From Isochrysis galbana (taxonomy: Eukaryota > Haptophyta > Isochrysidales > Isochrysidaceae): a DNA stretch of 64,000 nucleotides. The notes under the pieces were generated by a model. That model did no database searches. It saw only the letters and a list, made by a program, of their open reading frames with translations, and had not been told where the DNA came from. A program made the translations under genes and the position numbers. Positions 1 to 10,200 of the stretch are shown here, piece after piece; the stretch's first letter is position 1, and every line of letters begins with the position of its first letter. The stretch covers positions 4,444,159 through 4,508,158 of the forward strand of contig CM030935.1 in NCBI GenBank assembly GCA_018136815.1, read 5' to 3'.

Positions 1-65
1 GCAGGACGTGTTTGAAGTGCATATATGAGGGCGCCCTTGGTCATATAGCTGCCCTGCGAGAGCCC
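1..65 (-). mobile_element. LINE relic (zinc-finger region of RT C-terminus)
   Basis: The first about 60 bases closely match the better preserved LINE at about 46.71-46.77 kb, including a shared GTGTTTGAAGTGCATATA core. In that copy the segment encodes the HFKHILHRR stretch just upstream of the zinc-binding region. It is probably the edge of another minus-strand LINE copy cut by the window. It is too short to delimit further. Confidence 0.4.
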
Positions 66-189
66 CCTCACCTTTCCTCTTCCTCTGTGCGGAAACACTA
101 GTGCCTGGCGCCACACGCGGCCGAGGCGTCCTCGCCGTCCTAGGCACCAGCCGCGGCGCGCGCGGCTCGGCTCTCCCGCTCGCTGTGGT

Positions 190-480
190 CCTCTTTCGAC
201 GGAACGCAACCTTCAACCTTGCGGCGCGACCAGGGTCGCACGCACCTTTTCGGCCTCAGTCAGGCTGATCGCGGTCGCTTTGCTAGCGAGGCTGGGGGGC
301 CGCCCTCGGCGGGGGGCTCGGTGGAGGGGCGAGTCGCGCCGGCGCGCTCCATCGCTACCAAGTATAAACTTTGTTGCAGGTGGTCTAGCAAAACAACGCG
401 AGACAGAAACAAGCGCCTTGCTCCGACACGCGCTCGCTATGTGGCACGCATACTTTTGCGCGCCAGGCGTGCCATAAGCC
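190..480 (+). repeat. Dispersed GC-rich repeat R1, copy A
   Basis: This segment recurs near 6365-6470 (same strand) and 30030-30345 (opposite strand); part of it recurs near 45110-45240. Shared landmarks are a GGGGGGCCGCCCTCGG-like stretch, the phrase GCGCGCTCCATCG followed by a TATAAACT box, and a CGGCCTCAG segment. No coding potential is apparent. The high copy number and scattered positions suggest a non-autonomous mobile element or an LTR/UTR remnant. The class is not resolved. Confidence 0.5.
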
Positions 481-1076
481 ACAAGGCGTCGAATTCTCGA
501 TTTCGAATTCACAATTCAGCAAAATTCGCTGCCATATATCATATGTTGTACTACGACCACTATTTTATATACTGTATATTGTATATTGTGCATGTTTTTG
601 TCTAGTGTAGTAGCGCTTGAGAAACGCACATCGTACACCACTCTATCTAGCCGCCGATGCGGTGTCGCAAGACGTCTCGGTCCCAGAGATTCCCCTAGTC
701 TCCACATGCACGTAAGAGGGAGCGGCTCACGATCTTTGTTACCAAATTTGCTCCAAGTGTGTGTGACCGAACCCTAGAAGTATTTCATCCTTGTTACTGG
801 AGTGAGGTTCACGTGGAAGATCAAGCTGATGACTCCCATCCAGAAGCACCATACGCAACAGACAACGACGAGGAGAAGGGACCACAAGGCAGCAAGACGA
901 TGGACAGCGTCGAGATGAGAAGTATTGACGGCAACATGAGTCACGAGTTCATGCACACGCGACTCGTCTCGCTGCGCTCCAGCCATTCGCCGACGAGCAT
1001 TGAGGGCGGCTCTTCTCTTCCCTCTTGAAGTGGTAGAACGGGCGAAGCCAGCTCGCAATGTGCGCGGCATAGTGGC
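481..1076. other. No recognisable gene
   Basis: Short overlapping frames only. An AT-rich patch lies at about 520-600. The segment is downstream of the minus-strand decarboxylase stop codon, so its right part probably holds that gene's 3' UTR. Confidence 0.4.
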
Positions 1077-3529
1077 TCACACCAACACCCTAATCGTCGC
1101 CAAGCTCTGATCACTTGGCCCACTGATGCTGCAGCCAGCATCTCGCAGCCGGCAGAGTTCTTCGAGAGCTATGGCGACGATCCGCTCGCCCGGTACAAGG
1201 AGCGGAATCCCTGGCGGATACGCGCACGCAAGCTCGGCGCTGATCCGCCCCACGGCCTCTCCGGCGGGGACCGACTCGCTCGCATGAAAATGAGCCTCAC
1301 GCGGAGAGCATACCCGCGCTCCAAGGGCCAAAGCGGAGGGCCGGAGGTGAAAGTGCCTATCACCGACAACTTTCGACCGTGCTGCAGCCAGCACCGCATC
1401 CCCGTCGAGCGTCTTCACCGTTGCCCCCCACGAGTAGACGCCGTTCGCACACGGCGCACGCTTCTCGTCACCATCGCTGCCTTCGCCCAAGCGCCTGGTG
1501 AGCCGCCGCAGTGCAACGCACAATGCATGTATGTGCCGCCGACTCGTGCCGGCAGAGAGCGCATAGGTGATAGCATGGAGCTCGGGCAGCTCCGAGAAGA
1601 TGCCGGCCTCGTCTTCAAGCATTTGGTCGAGCTTGATCCCGTCGACCACGATGCGGAGGCCTTCAGCTGGCTCACTCCTTACACCCTCGCCACCACATGC
1701 TGAAGTGGGTGCACGCGAAAGCCTAGCATCTTCCACAGGCCCCTCCACAGTAGCATGGACCGCGCCTTTCGCACAGGAGGCAGGCTGGGGGCGGTCAAAG
1801 ACGTGCCGGTGCGCCTCCCATGCATCGAACGCTGCATAACCCCTCTGTCCCCGTGGGGCGCAAACTGCGGCACGCAAGGCATGGCCAGCAGCGCCAAGCG
1901 TGCGCAAGAGTGTAGATCTCCGTCTTGCAACAAGTGGGCCGGGCGCCCGACGCGCGCCGGCTGTCGTGAGCACTGTAAGCCGCAGTGGGTCCATCGAGGC
2001 GACAGCAGGCGAGAGGAGCGGCTCGAACAGGCGAGTTGACGCAGGGGGATCAACGGCCAGGTCACGACGCATCCTTGCCGCCAGTCGGGTTGCATGCCGG
2101 AGAGCCGCACATCCCTCAGCTTGAGGATTCCCTACTTGCCACCTACGCGGTTGTCGGATGCTCGGTGGTAAGTGAGCTGTCGCCACTGCGTAGGCGTGTG
2201 CGCGACGGACCGCAAGAAGCCTGTGGGGGGAAGGGCGCAAGCGCCGCGTTTGGGGCCCCGTGTGTCTGGGACCTGGCAGCATCGAGTGTAGCAAGGAGAA
2301 GGTAAGAAGGCGACGAGGACTGCACAGTGTCTAGAGCGCGGCTCAGCGCCTGATCGATATGTGGAAACGAAGCGAGCGCTCCGGCGGAGGCATGTAACAT
2401 GCCCGTCTGCGTAGCCGATGATAGAGTCTTGTGCACGGAATGGACGACAATGTCGGCGCCACAATCCAGGGCTGCTCGCGGGGGCGCGCTCAACGCACCG
2501 CCTTCGCGTGTAGCGCCGGTTGCGCCGATCGTCACTGTGTCGGCGCGATACGCAGGTTGCGCCGAGGATGCCCCGCCCTGCATGGTGCAATCACCTATTG
2601 CCGCGTGCCCTCCACCGCCTGCCCCGTCGGGAGATCCCAGCCCGCCAGGTAGGAAGCGGAGGTGTGGTCCGTGTGCTTCATCCACGACTAGAGGGACACC
2701 CGCACGGGCGCACTCAGCCCTGATACTCACAACATCCGAGATGACACCGTGGTAGGTAGGTGAGACGATTAGCACCGCGGCTACTCTATCCCCAGCCTCG
2801 ACCAGCGCAGTCCTGACGCTCGCGGCCGTCACACCCAGCGGAATTGCGGCGTCCCAGTCGACCTGCGCAGCCATGGAAGAGTACATAAGGGGATGCTCGC
2901 ATCCCACGCCGACAACACTGTGAACGCAAACGAAATCATCCGCTGACCTCGCAACACGCGACGTGCGACTGGCGTGGTCTCCCGGATGCAACCGCTCCAC
3001 CGTGCAGAAGGATGCGACACGGACGACCGGATCCCAATCTAGCCCTGCGAGCCGACAACGGGCCAAGCCTCACCTCGGGAAGAAGCCACATGGGCTCTGC
3101 GCCGGAAAGGATGAGGGCATGCACAGCGGATTTGTGGGCGTTACGTGGGAGAAGGACGATTGGAGCTCGACCGGAAGCGGTGGTCGACTGGTACCATAGC
3201 TGCACACAAGCAAGAATGCTGGCTAGGACACCCGCAGTGGAGCCATTGACGAGGAACCATGTGCGCTGTGCGCCAAATACGGCAGCTGCAAGAGCCTCCG
3301 CCTCGGCGACAGGCCCGTCCCGACTGAGCAGCTCGCCCAGCTGTGCAAGCTCAGGCAGGTCGTGGCGGAGCAGCTGTTGGGCAGCGGGGAAAGCCCGGCT
3401 GAGCAGTCTGGGGGTGGCGGCGCCCATCTTATGCCCGGGGAAGAAAAGCGGCACACGCACAGCTGGTACGGTCGCCTGGAGCGCCTCAAGCAGCGGTGCG
3501 CGGCTCTGCGCGCCCCAGAGCCCCACCAT
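1077..3529 (-). CDS. Orn/Lys/Arg decarboxylase (PLP-dependent, group I fold), three exons
   Basis: Predicted to decarboxylate a basic amino acid (arginine, lysine or ornithine), feeding polyamine synthesis; the substrate cannot be told from the sequence. Exons 3529-3074, 2862-2273 and 2142-1077 join in frame across GT-AG introns of 211 and 130 bp to give about 703 aa. Seen in order: FFPGHKMG, LVNGSTAGV, RNAHKSAVHALILSGA, a DEAHGPHLRF motif that should bind the cofactor, HSVHKTLSS with the probable Schiff-base lysine, then the C-terminal family domain with VPAGEAVGRI. The third exon carries about 110 extra alanine/arginine-rich residues compared with short bacterial enzymes. The first ATG in this frame is at 3529, but an acceptor-like CCCCCCACAG just upstream means an earlier exon, perhaps with a targeting peptide, may lie beyond the GA repeat. 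Family call is strong; start is uncertain. Confidence 0.9.
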
Positions 3530-3589
3530 GCTTGCCTGTGGGGGGAGTGCACCTGGGGGTGGCACAGATAGAACGGAGCGGTATGCAGG

Positions 3590-3644
3590 GAGGAGAGAGA
3601 GGGAAGGAGGGAGAGGGAGGGAGGGAGGGAGGGAGGGAGAGAGG

Positions 3645-3694
<50 letters not shown>

Positions 3695-3697
3695 GAG

Positions 3698-3740
<43 letters not shown>

Positions 3741-3765
3741 GAAGAGAGAGGGAGAGCAGCGGTGG
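3590..3765. repeat. (GA)n / GGGA microsatellite
   Basis: About 170 bp of GAGA with GGGA interruptions. It reads as a polypyrimidine tract on the strand of the adjacent decarboxylase gene, so it may lie in a 5' intron or leader of that gene. Confidence 0.85.
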
Positions 3766-3842
3766 CGAGGGCGGCGGCGATGAGGGCTTCGAGGTCCGTC
3801 CTAAAAATGAAGCCTTGTGAGGGAGCTATGAATACTCCTGGC

Positions 3843-3967
3843 GTCAGAGTTTTCTTGTTTTCTTGATGTGTGAGTATAGAGTATAACCTTAGTGCTGAGG
3901 GACCGTGGCCCTTCCTTCAGCAACCTACAAACTTTCTTGTTTTCTTGATGTGTGAGTATAGAGTATA
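3843..3967 (+). repeat. Dispersed repeat R2 with internal tandem duplication
   Basis: A segment TTTCTTGTTTTCTTGATGTG followed by TGAGTATAGAGTATAA occurs twice here (about 3850 and 3932). Between the copies is a block with CTGAGGGACCGTGGCCC that recurs at about 6466-6530. A related start (GTCAGAGTTTTCTTG) occurs at 29526. It is non-coding; its class is unknown. Confidence 0.55.
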
Positions 3968-6360
3968 AAAAAACTTCTTAACATTCTCGCCGCGCGCGCG
4001 ACTCTGCACCTTAGCTATGCAGCCTCGCCCGCAACTCTCGCCCCCCCTCCACCTGCCTTGCGGCCCGTCCCTCGTGCGCTACCTAGGGGCTGGGTGTTAG
4101 GGGCTTCCTGTAGCAGACGGCGTGTACCGATCCCCGATGGGTTTTCCTCGACTTCCTCCTGTGCCACCGGACGACCGGTTATAGTGTTGTCTTTTTTGAA
4201 TCTGGGGGACAGGAAGTAGTGTGTCTCATTGGGTCTGAGGGCCGGGGTCGGGTAGGTGGGTGGATCGAGGCGGTGGTCTATGTGCGGCTAAGCGAGTCTA
4301 TCCGCTATGTTGAGCGCTTGTGCAATCGCGGCTAGATTCGTGCCGAGCGTTAGGGTTCCTTTGTCGTTGGTCGTAAAAACGGGGGTGCAAAGATCGCGCG
4401 GGGACTTAAGTTTCGGTTTTCTCCCTTGGGAGGCTTTAGTGGTGCGTGCGGTTGAGGTCCTGTCCGGAGGTTCAAGGCCTCTGACGAGGACCGTGAATCT
4501 GTTGAGGATCCTCTCGATGACCGGTACGTGGTGAAAGGCGTTGTTATCGAATTCCACTTTGTAGAAATCGCCTATTATGTATCTCCATGCTATGAGGTAG
4601 AGGGCTTTGAGGCTGTCGGGCGTTGGTGTGCTCGGGTACGCGAACACAGTCTATCCTTGATCTTTTGGACTGCTGTTCTGTTCCTTTCCGGTGTGTATCC
4701 TATTACGGCTTCTATGGTTTGGAATAGTTGTTGTGTGGAGGGGCATCTGGCCAGGTGCGTCGAGTTCTCGCGGTGTCTCCCACACAGCCTGCACCTCGTA
4801 GTGGTTGCCGCGGCGAATCTGTTGCGCGTGCCAAGTCTCCTATGAGTGATGTGTTTAAAGTGGGGGTGTTTGTCCGTATGTTTGAGTAGTGGGTGGGTGT
4901 AGAGTTTTGCCACGCTCTTCCACTCCTCGTGGGTCAGTTCGAGCTTACGTGCCCACGCTTCTCGGGCTGGCTGGGGCTTGGCGTTGGGGCCACCCTCGAG
5001 GTATACTTGCGTTATGTCCGATACGGTAATTTATTTGGTCTAGTTGCTTTTTGTCGTCTAGGGTGTATTCGTCCGCTAGTGGGTAATCTAGGTGCTTTGG
5101 GCCTTCCAGCCCGTTCTCCCATTTGGCCGGTGCGTGGTATAGTGTTTCTTCGCCCGGTTTCGCTACTTCGGTGGTGTCTGTGGTTTCTCCTAGATAGTTA
5201 GTGTTGGTGTGTATCCATATATTGTTCATTTTAGTGATGTACTTGTCATCTTCGGATACCTTGATCTCACTTGGCTCGTTCTTCGGCGAAGTTGCGCCGT
5301 TTGTGTGTGTCGGTTGTGTCTCAGAGGAGGCCGAGTTCGGCCGCGGGTCTGCCCTCACATTCGCTGAGAGTCTCGAGGTGTGTCGCACTATGCAATCCCA
5401 CGAGTTTAAGAACTCTTTTTTCTATTCTTGTCCCCGCGTGGTAGAAGATCTCAGTCAGGGAGGTGTTCCACGTATTGCGCGCACTCTTCTCGAGTATATA
5501 TAGGGTTCAGTGAATTCGGCGTCTTTGTAGACGTTATGCGCGACGTGTGTGTGTAGTGATTCCCATAGGCTGATCCACGCGACGCGGGTGATCGGCGGGG
5601 GGTCGTGGCGATTGTGCATAGAGGCTGCGAGAGCGCTCCTTCTCTGGAGAGTAGCGAGCGGTTTATCCTCAGTGCTCTGAAGTTTGTTAGGGCGTCCTTC
5701 CAGAAAGCCGGCAGCGCCGGGTTTCCTCTGATGCTTCGCGTGAGCGTCTTTGGGGGGATCGTAGAGAGGACGGCCCCTCGGCCCAGTCCGGTCCTACAGA
5801 ACCACGCGTCGAGGGCGTGTTTCCATATGCCTAGTTGGGCTGTCAGTCCGTAAGCTTACGGTGGTTTTGAGCTTACACTTACATCAGTACTTACATCAGT
5901 ACTAATATCAGCTTACATCCCTATTACAACTTTTAGTATTGCTATTATTATACTTATACTTACAGGGGGGTGTTCAGCGTGCAGCGCGTGGCGCGCGCGC
6001 AAAGGGGAGGGCAGCGCAAATAAACAGAGAGCACGAGTTGGCAGGTGCATGTGAAGAGGCCAAGAGTCCAAGGTGGTGGGGGGTGGGCAGCTAGCAGGAG
6101 AGATAGGCGGGGGGAGGGAGCGGGCTGGCGCGCCTCTGCGCTTGTTCGCGGGGGCTCGTTCCCGCTCCGGAGTTTTTTTTAGTTTTATTTTTGAACTGGC
6201 AGCCTAGGAACTAACATCAGTATATCAGCTCCTGGGGAGCTAATACTAATGCATCAGTACTAATATCAGTACTTACAGCCCAACTAGGTCCATATGGCTC
6301 GCCTCTCGCCTCGCGTTGAGATAGTTTAATATCCATTTCGCTTGGAGAGCCTTCACGTGC
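3968..6360 (-). mobile_element. Decayed non-LTR retrotransposon (LINE), 3' half, split by a MITE
   Basis: Minus-strand frames carry the C-terminal part of a LINE polyprotein. From about 6355 to 6297 the frame reads KALQAKWILNYLNAR, then after the inserted MITE HALDAWFCRTGLG (5820-5780) and FWKDALTNFRALRI, then the 147-aa frame ending near 4945. After a frame break comes a zinc-binding region with CRLCGRHRENSTHLARC (near 4790-4740), then a C-terminal frame 4647-4288. Several frameshifts show it is dead. The 3' end is set near 3968 because an A-run followed by CTTCTTA-like sequence starts here and at the 3' ends of the copies at 39903 and 45878. RT catalytic motifs are not included. Confidence 0.8.
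5830..6288. mobile_element. MITE with 8-bp target duplication, nested in the LINE
   Basis: A 459-bp element bounded by inverted ends CCTAGTTGGGCTGT (left 5830-5843; exact reverse complement at the right end) and flanked on both sides by the 8-bp direct repeat TCCATATG (5822-5829 and 6289-6296). LINE-related peptide sequence continues on both sides, so it inserted into an existing LINE copy. The interior has repeated CAGTACTAATATCAG motifs near both ends and a GC-rich core, with no ORF of note. An 8-bp duplication is typical of hAT-type transposition; the superfamily is inferred. Confidence 0.85.
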
Positions 6361-6364
6361 GCCG

Positions 6365-6470
6365 TGGCTGCTCCATGTGCACTGGGGGGGCGCCCTCGGT
6401 GGGTGGCCCGGAGGAGAGGGGAGTCGCGCCGGCGCGCTCCATCGCGTCTAAGTATAAACTTAGTTGAGTA
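6365..6470 (+). repeat. Dispersed repeat R1, copy B (partial)
   Basis: Matches the R1 core at 280-370, including GAGTCGCGCCGGCGCGCTCC and the following TATAAACTTAGTTG. It runs directly into an R2 copy. Confidence 0.55.
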
Positions 6471-6700
6471 TAGAGTATAACCTTAGTGCTGAGTGCTGAG
6501 GGACCGTGGCCCTTCCTTCAGCAACCTACAAATCCTAGATGGGAGATGGGAGATACGGCCCACCGATCCTCCAGATACAGGAAATTCGGCCGTATCTGGG
6601 TCAATCCTCAGATACAGCTCGAAACGGTCCTAGTCCTAGATCTAGCAGCTAGATACGAGATACGGATTTGTCGCATTCGCGATCGACCTCGTCCGCGGCC
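6466..6700 (+). repeat. R2 copy followed by an ATAC-rich repeat
   Basis: About 6466-6530 repeats R2 with CCTTAGTGCTGAG and GGACCGTGGCCC. From 6533, CCTAGATGGGAGATGGGAG leads into GATACGG/CAGATACAG repeats that closely resemble 35118-35200. The same CCTAGATGGGA end motif bounds the 190-bp MITE at 45287-45476, so this is probably a diverged member. Confidence 0.45.
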
Positions 6701-6739
6701 TTTGACTTTACTCGTTAGTCGTTCTTTACTCGATAGGCG

Positions 6740-6785
6740 TTCCACGCGTCACTCGTCACTCGTCACTCGTCACTCGCTCCTTGCC
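6740..6785 (+). repeat. CGTCACT short tandem array
   Basis: About five near-perfect copies of the heptamer CGTCACT. The flank up to the gap at 7101 is pyrimidine-rich and holds no gene I can support. Confidence 0.7.
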
Positions 6786-7100
6786 TGTTTGCGCCTCCTT
6801 GCTGTAGCCTGTGCATCTTGATTCCCAGGCCTGGTCCTTGTGCTTTGCGATCGCCTGGGTCCCTCCTTGCCGCGTTTTCGCCCTCGTTCTCGTCGCAGGT
6901 GTTCGCCGTCGTGGGCTTTTCCCCAGCGGCCAGCGGAGCCTACTCCCTCGCCCTTGTTTTCATCAGTGCACGGGAAGTGTTGTAGATTCCCTCCTTACTT
7001 CCACTAACCCTCCCCTTGTAACTGTCGATCGCATCGGCTCTCCCGTCGTATCGTCGCTCCTCTCCCGTCGCATCATCGCTCTCCTCTCGGGCTTCTCTTC

Positions 7101-7200
7101 NNNNNNNNNNNNNNNNNNNNNNNNNNNNNNNNNNNNNNNNNNNNNNNNNNNNNNNNNNNNNNNNNNNNNNNNNNNNNNNNNNNNNNNNNNNNNNNNNNNN
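7101..7200. other. Assembly gap (100 N)
   Basis: Exactly 100 N, the usual placeholder for a gap of unknown length. It cuts the retroelement pol just after the RT YLDD motif. The missing RNase H, integrase and 3' LTR may lie here. Confidence 0.95.
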
Positions 7201-10200
7201 GTAACATTTGTTGGAATGACGACTCTTCCCTGGCCTGCAGCGAGTCACCTACACCTGTCGACCAGGCGCCGACATCATCCAAGTATGGCATACAAATCTC
7301 CCATGCCAGCCCACCGAGAACGGCGTCCATGAGGCGGCACATATACGAGGGACCGGATTGAACACCGAAAGGCAAGTAATTGAACTCGTACTTGCCGCGA
7401 TGAGTAGTGAACGCGGTGATATGTTTATCGGATTCTTTGATCGGTATACCCCAGAAACCAGATGCCAGGTCCAGGGTGCAAAGGAATAGAGAATCGAGGT
7501 TGCCTTGACCGGACGACAATCGGTCGATGGCTTCTACCGTGAGGGGAAGAGGGCTGTCCTCTAGACGAAGCTTGGAGTTGACGTCGCGATAATCTACGCA
7601 GAAACGTACGGAGCCATCCTTCTTAGTGACTAACACGACTCGAGAGGCCCACGACGAATTTGATTTCCTAATGATGCCCGCGGACTCCATCTTGCAAACT
7701 TCGTCCTCTATGATCTTCTCACCCTCTCGTCCAACTCTAGACGGTGCGTGACGGTGAGCTTCGGCTCCGGGGTTGAGCGGTAGCTCTACCTCCATCACGT
7801 GAGTGTGATTCGGGTTAGTCGGGTCAATTGCGAAAGCAGCGATACGTCGGGCCAGTAGACGACGAACTTGTTCACGTTGGGGCATCGAGAGACGGCCCTC
7901 GGGGTCGATCTTGGCTGCCTCGAGGAGCTTGCGTTGGTCCTCGTTGAGCGACTCAATCACATCCGGCGAGTTATTGTCACCGACGCGGTGATAAGTTCCA
8001 GCGTGAATCTTGAATCGAACCTGTAGCGAAGCTACAGGATGGAACGACGGAAGGTGTAGTGGTTTGGGGTCAGTATTGGCCACCGTAACCGCGATGGTGT
8101 GGTCGGATTTCGGCCTCTCTACTTGAGGGATGACGAGCGGAGAGCTGTCAATAGTCTCGCGTGTAGGGAGCCGGTCCACGAGCATGGCGCAGTCTTCGTG
8201 TTCTCGAAGAGCTAGCGGAATTCGGACGTGAAACGTCGCCCGATGATAGGCCGGGATCGTGATAGGTTCATGGGTATATAGGAGGTACTCGGAGCCACAA
8301 GACGCCGGCGCTTTGGCGGCAAACTCATCGGCCGTGTTGAAGAGCGGCTCGGAGACTAGCTGGTTGTCGTTTTCGGCGGCTTGCGGCCCTCGGAAGAAGT
8401 CAGTCGTGATTGGGTTCGCGGAGGTCGGACAGACCTGTGCACAAGTCATGCTGACAGGGACCACCGCTATCGGTGACGTCGAGACGCGAAAGATCGGCGG
8501 AGCGTCGGGGCTTGGACTGCCATTAACCTCAAGAGGAGCCACCGTGGATGGGGCACCGAGGGTGATAGAGCCGTCCGCGCTGTCGGAGGCGAGCTGAATC
8601 GAAGCGGCGTGCGTAGCTAAGAAGTCGTTCCCGAGCAGTAGCATCGGGTTGCCTTCAATCACCATGAACGTATGACGAAAGAGAAATCCACCGACGGAGA
8701 AAACGATTCGAGCCTTGCCTCGCGTGATAAGAGGTAGGCCGTCTGGGCCATGGAGCGGTGTCACTACGGCTTGCGGCAGCCGCTCGACGCATGCGTCGTT
8801 GGGTAGGCTGGACAAGAGGGAAGTGGTCACGACCGACGGGCCAGCTCCGGTGTCAGCGAGTGTGCTGTTGACCGTGAGGGCGGAGTCGGCTAAGATTACT
8901 CCTTCTTTGCCGGCAGCCTCGCCGGAGCGGCAGACCATTAGATCTCGAACATATAGACAATGCCTTGGGTAGGCAGATGGTAGGGTATCCACGACGCTCT
9001 CCGGCCGGTGCGCGGTCACGTGTGCAATGGTGTCGGACAGGGACGGGGTTGGTCGCCAGCGTCGTTGCTCGGGTGAATTCGTCGTCAAACTGGTCGTCGT
9101 CTCTTCGGGTACTCCGACTGCCGCTATCGTGGCAGAGGGCCTAGAGGGGTCGTCCTCGTTGGTAGCGGTACAGGGTGATAGCTTGGGACTAGTGTAGCCC
9201 AGGCCTCTCTTGTCGGTGGGGTGCCTCGGGTGGTCGGACATCTTTTCCCAATCTTTCTCGAGACGGGCTTGGGCTTCTGTCTTGGGTCTTCGAACTAATG
9301 AGGCTAGCTCTTCGGCGCGGATGCCTTTGGCTTCCACGAACTCGATCGGCGCTCGGACGGCAGCGGCGAGGTCGGATTCCTCGTCGGCGTTTCGTCCGGC
9401 TAGAGCTTGCGCTCTTATTTCGTCAGCGGTTTCGAGCGTGACGTTGGACCATTTCTGGTCCCCGTTCACTCCGAATGATTGCCATTGTTGGCGCCGCTTC
9501 CGGAGAGTCGTCGGCGTCGTCGGACGCGGCGAGCTCGCGCGTGCCGGAGGCGGGGCGGTCCATGGAGAGAATGGGTCGTGGAGTGTAGACTCGGAGGCGT
9601 GGAGTGGCGTGTCGTTGTCGTGGTTATCGTGGGTTTCTTTTTGGTCTTCGTGGTTGTCTGACTCGGGAGTAGCTGGACGGGAAACAACGGGGTCGGAAGA
9701 AACTTCACTCGTTTCCCTCCCCCTCTCATAACGATGAAGAGCCGACCACGGCTCGTAGGCGGTAGCCTCGGTCGAGCTAAGTGAAGGCCGGTCCAATAGG
9801 CTGCACCGCGCGCAAGCGAGTAGCTCTAACGCGGACAATTTCTTCGTCGACGTCTGGTCTCGCTGTTGGCTCAAATGTCGAAGAAGAACCGGCATCCAAT
9901 GGATCGCCATCGCTCCAGCTACACCGACGTAGGTGCGGCTGCGAAGAGCGCCACGGTGCGGTGAAGGAGAGAGGTTAGCCATGGCCGACTCACGGCCATC
10001 CACGACGCAAGTTGGCTGGAGGGGCGGCAGCCCTTTGGTGAGGTACAACCCGGTGGCTTTCTGGTGTCCAGTGCCGTGCTCCCAGGGTTGGACGAATTGG
10101 GTCGGGGTCAACCCCCCGACTAAACGGCGAGCTTCCGCATGCATCCGAGGGTTCTCGACCGCTACAAACGGAGCAGTGGCGGAGGCCATTGACTTGAAGA

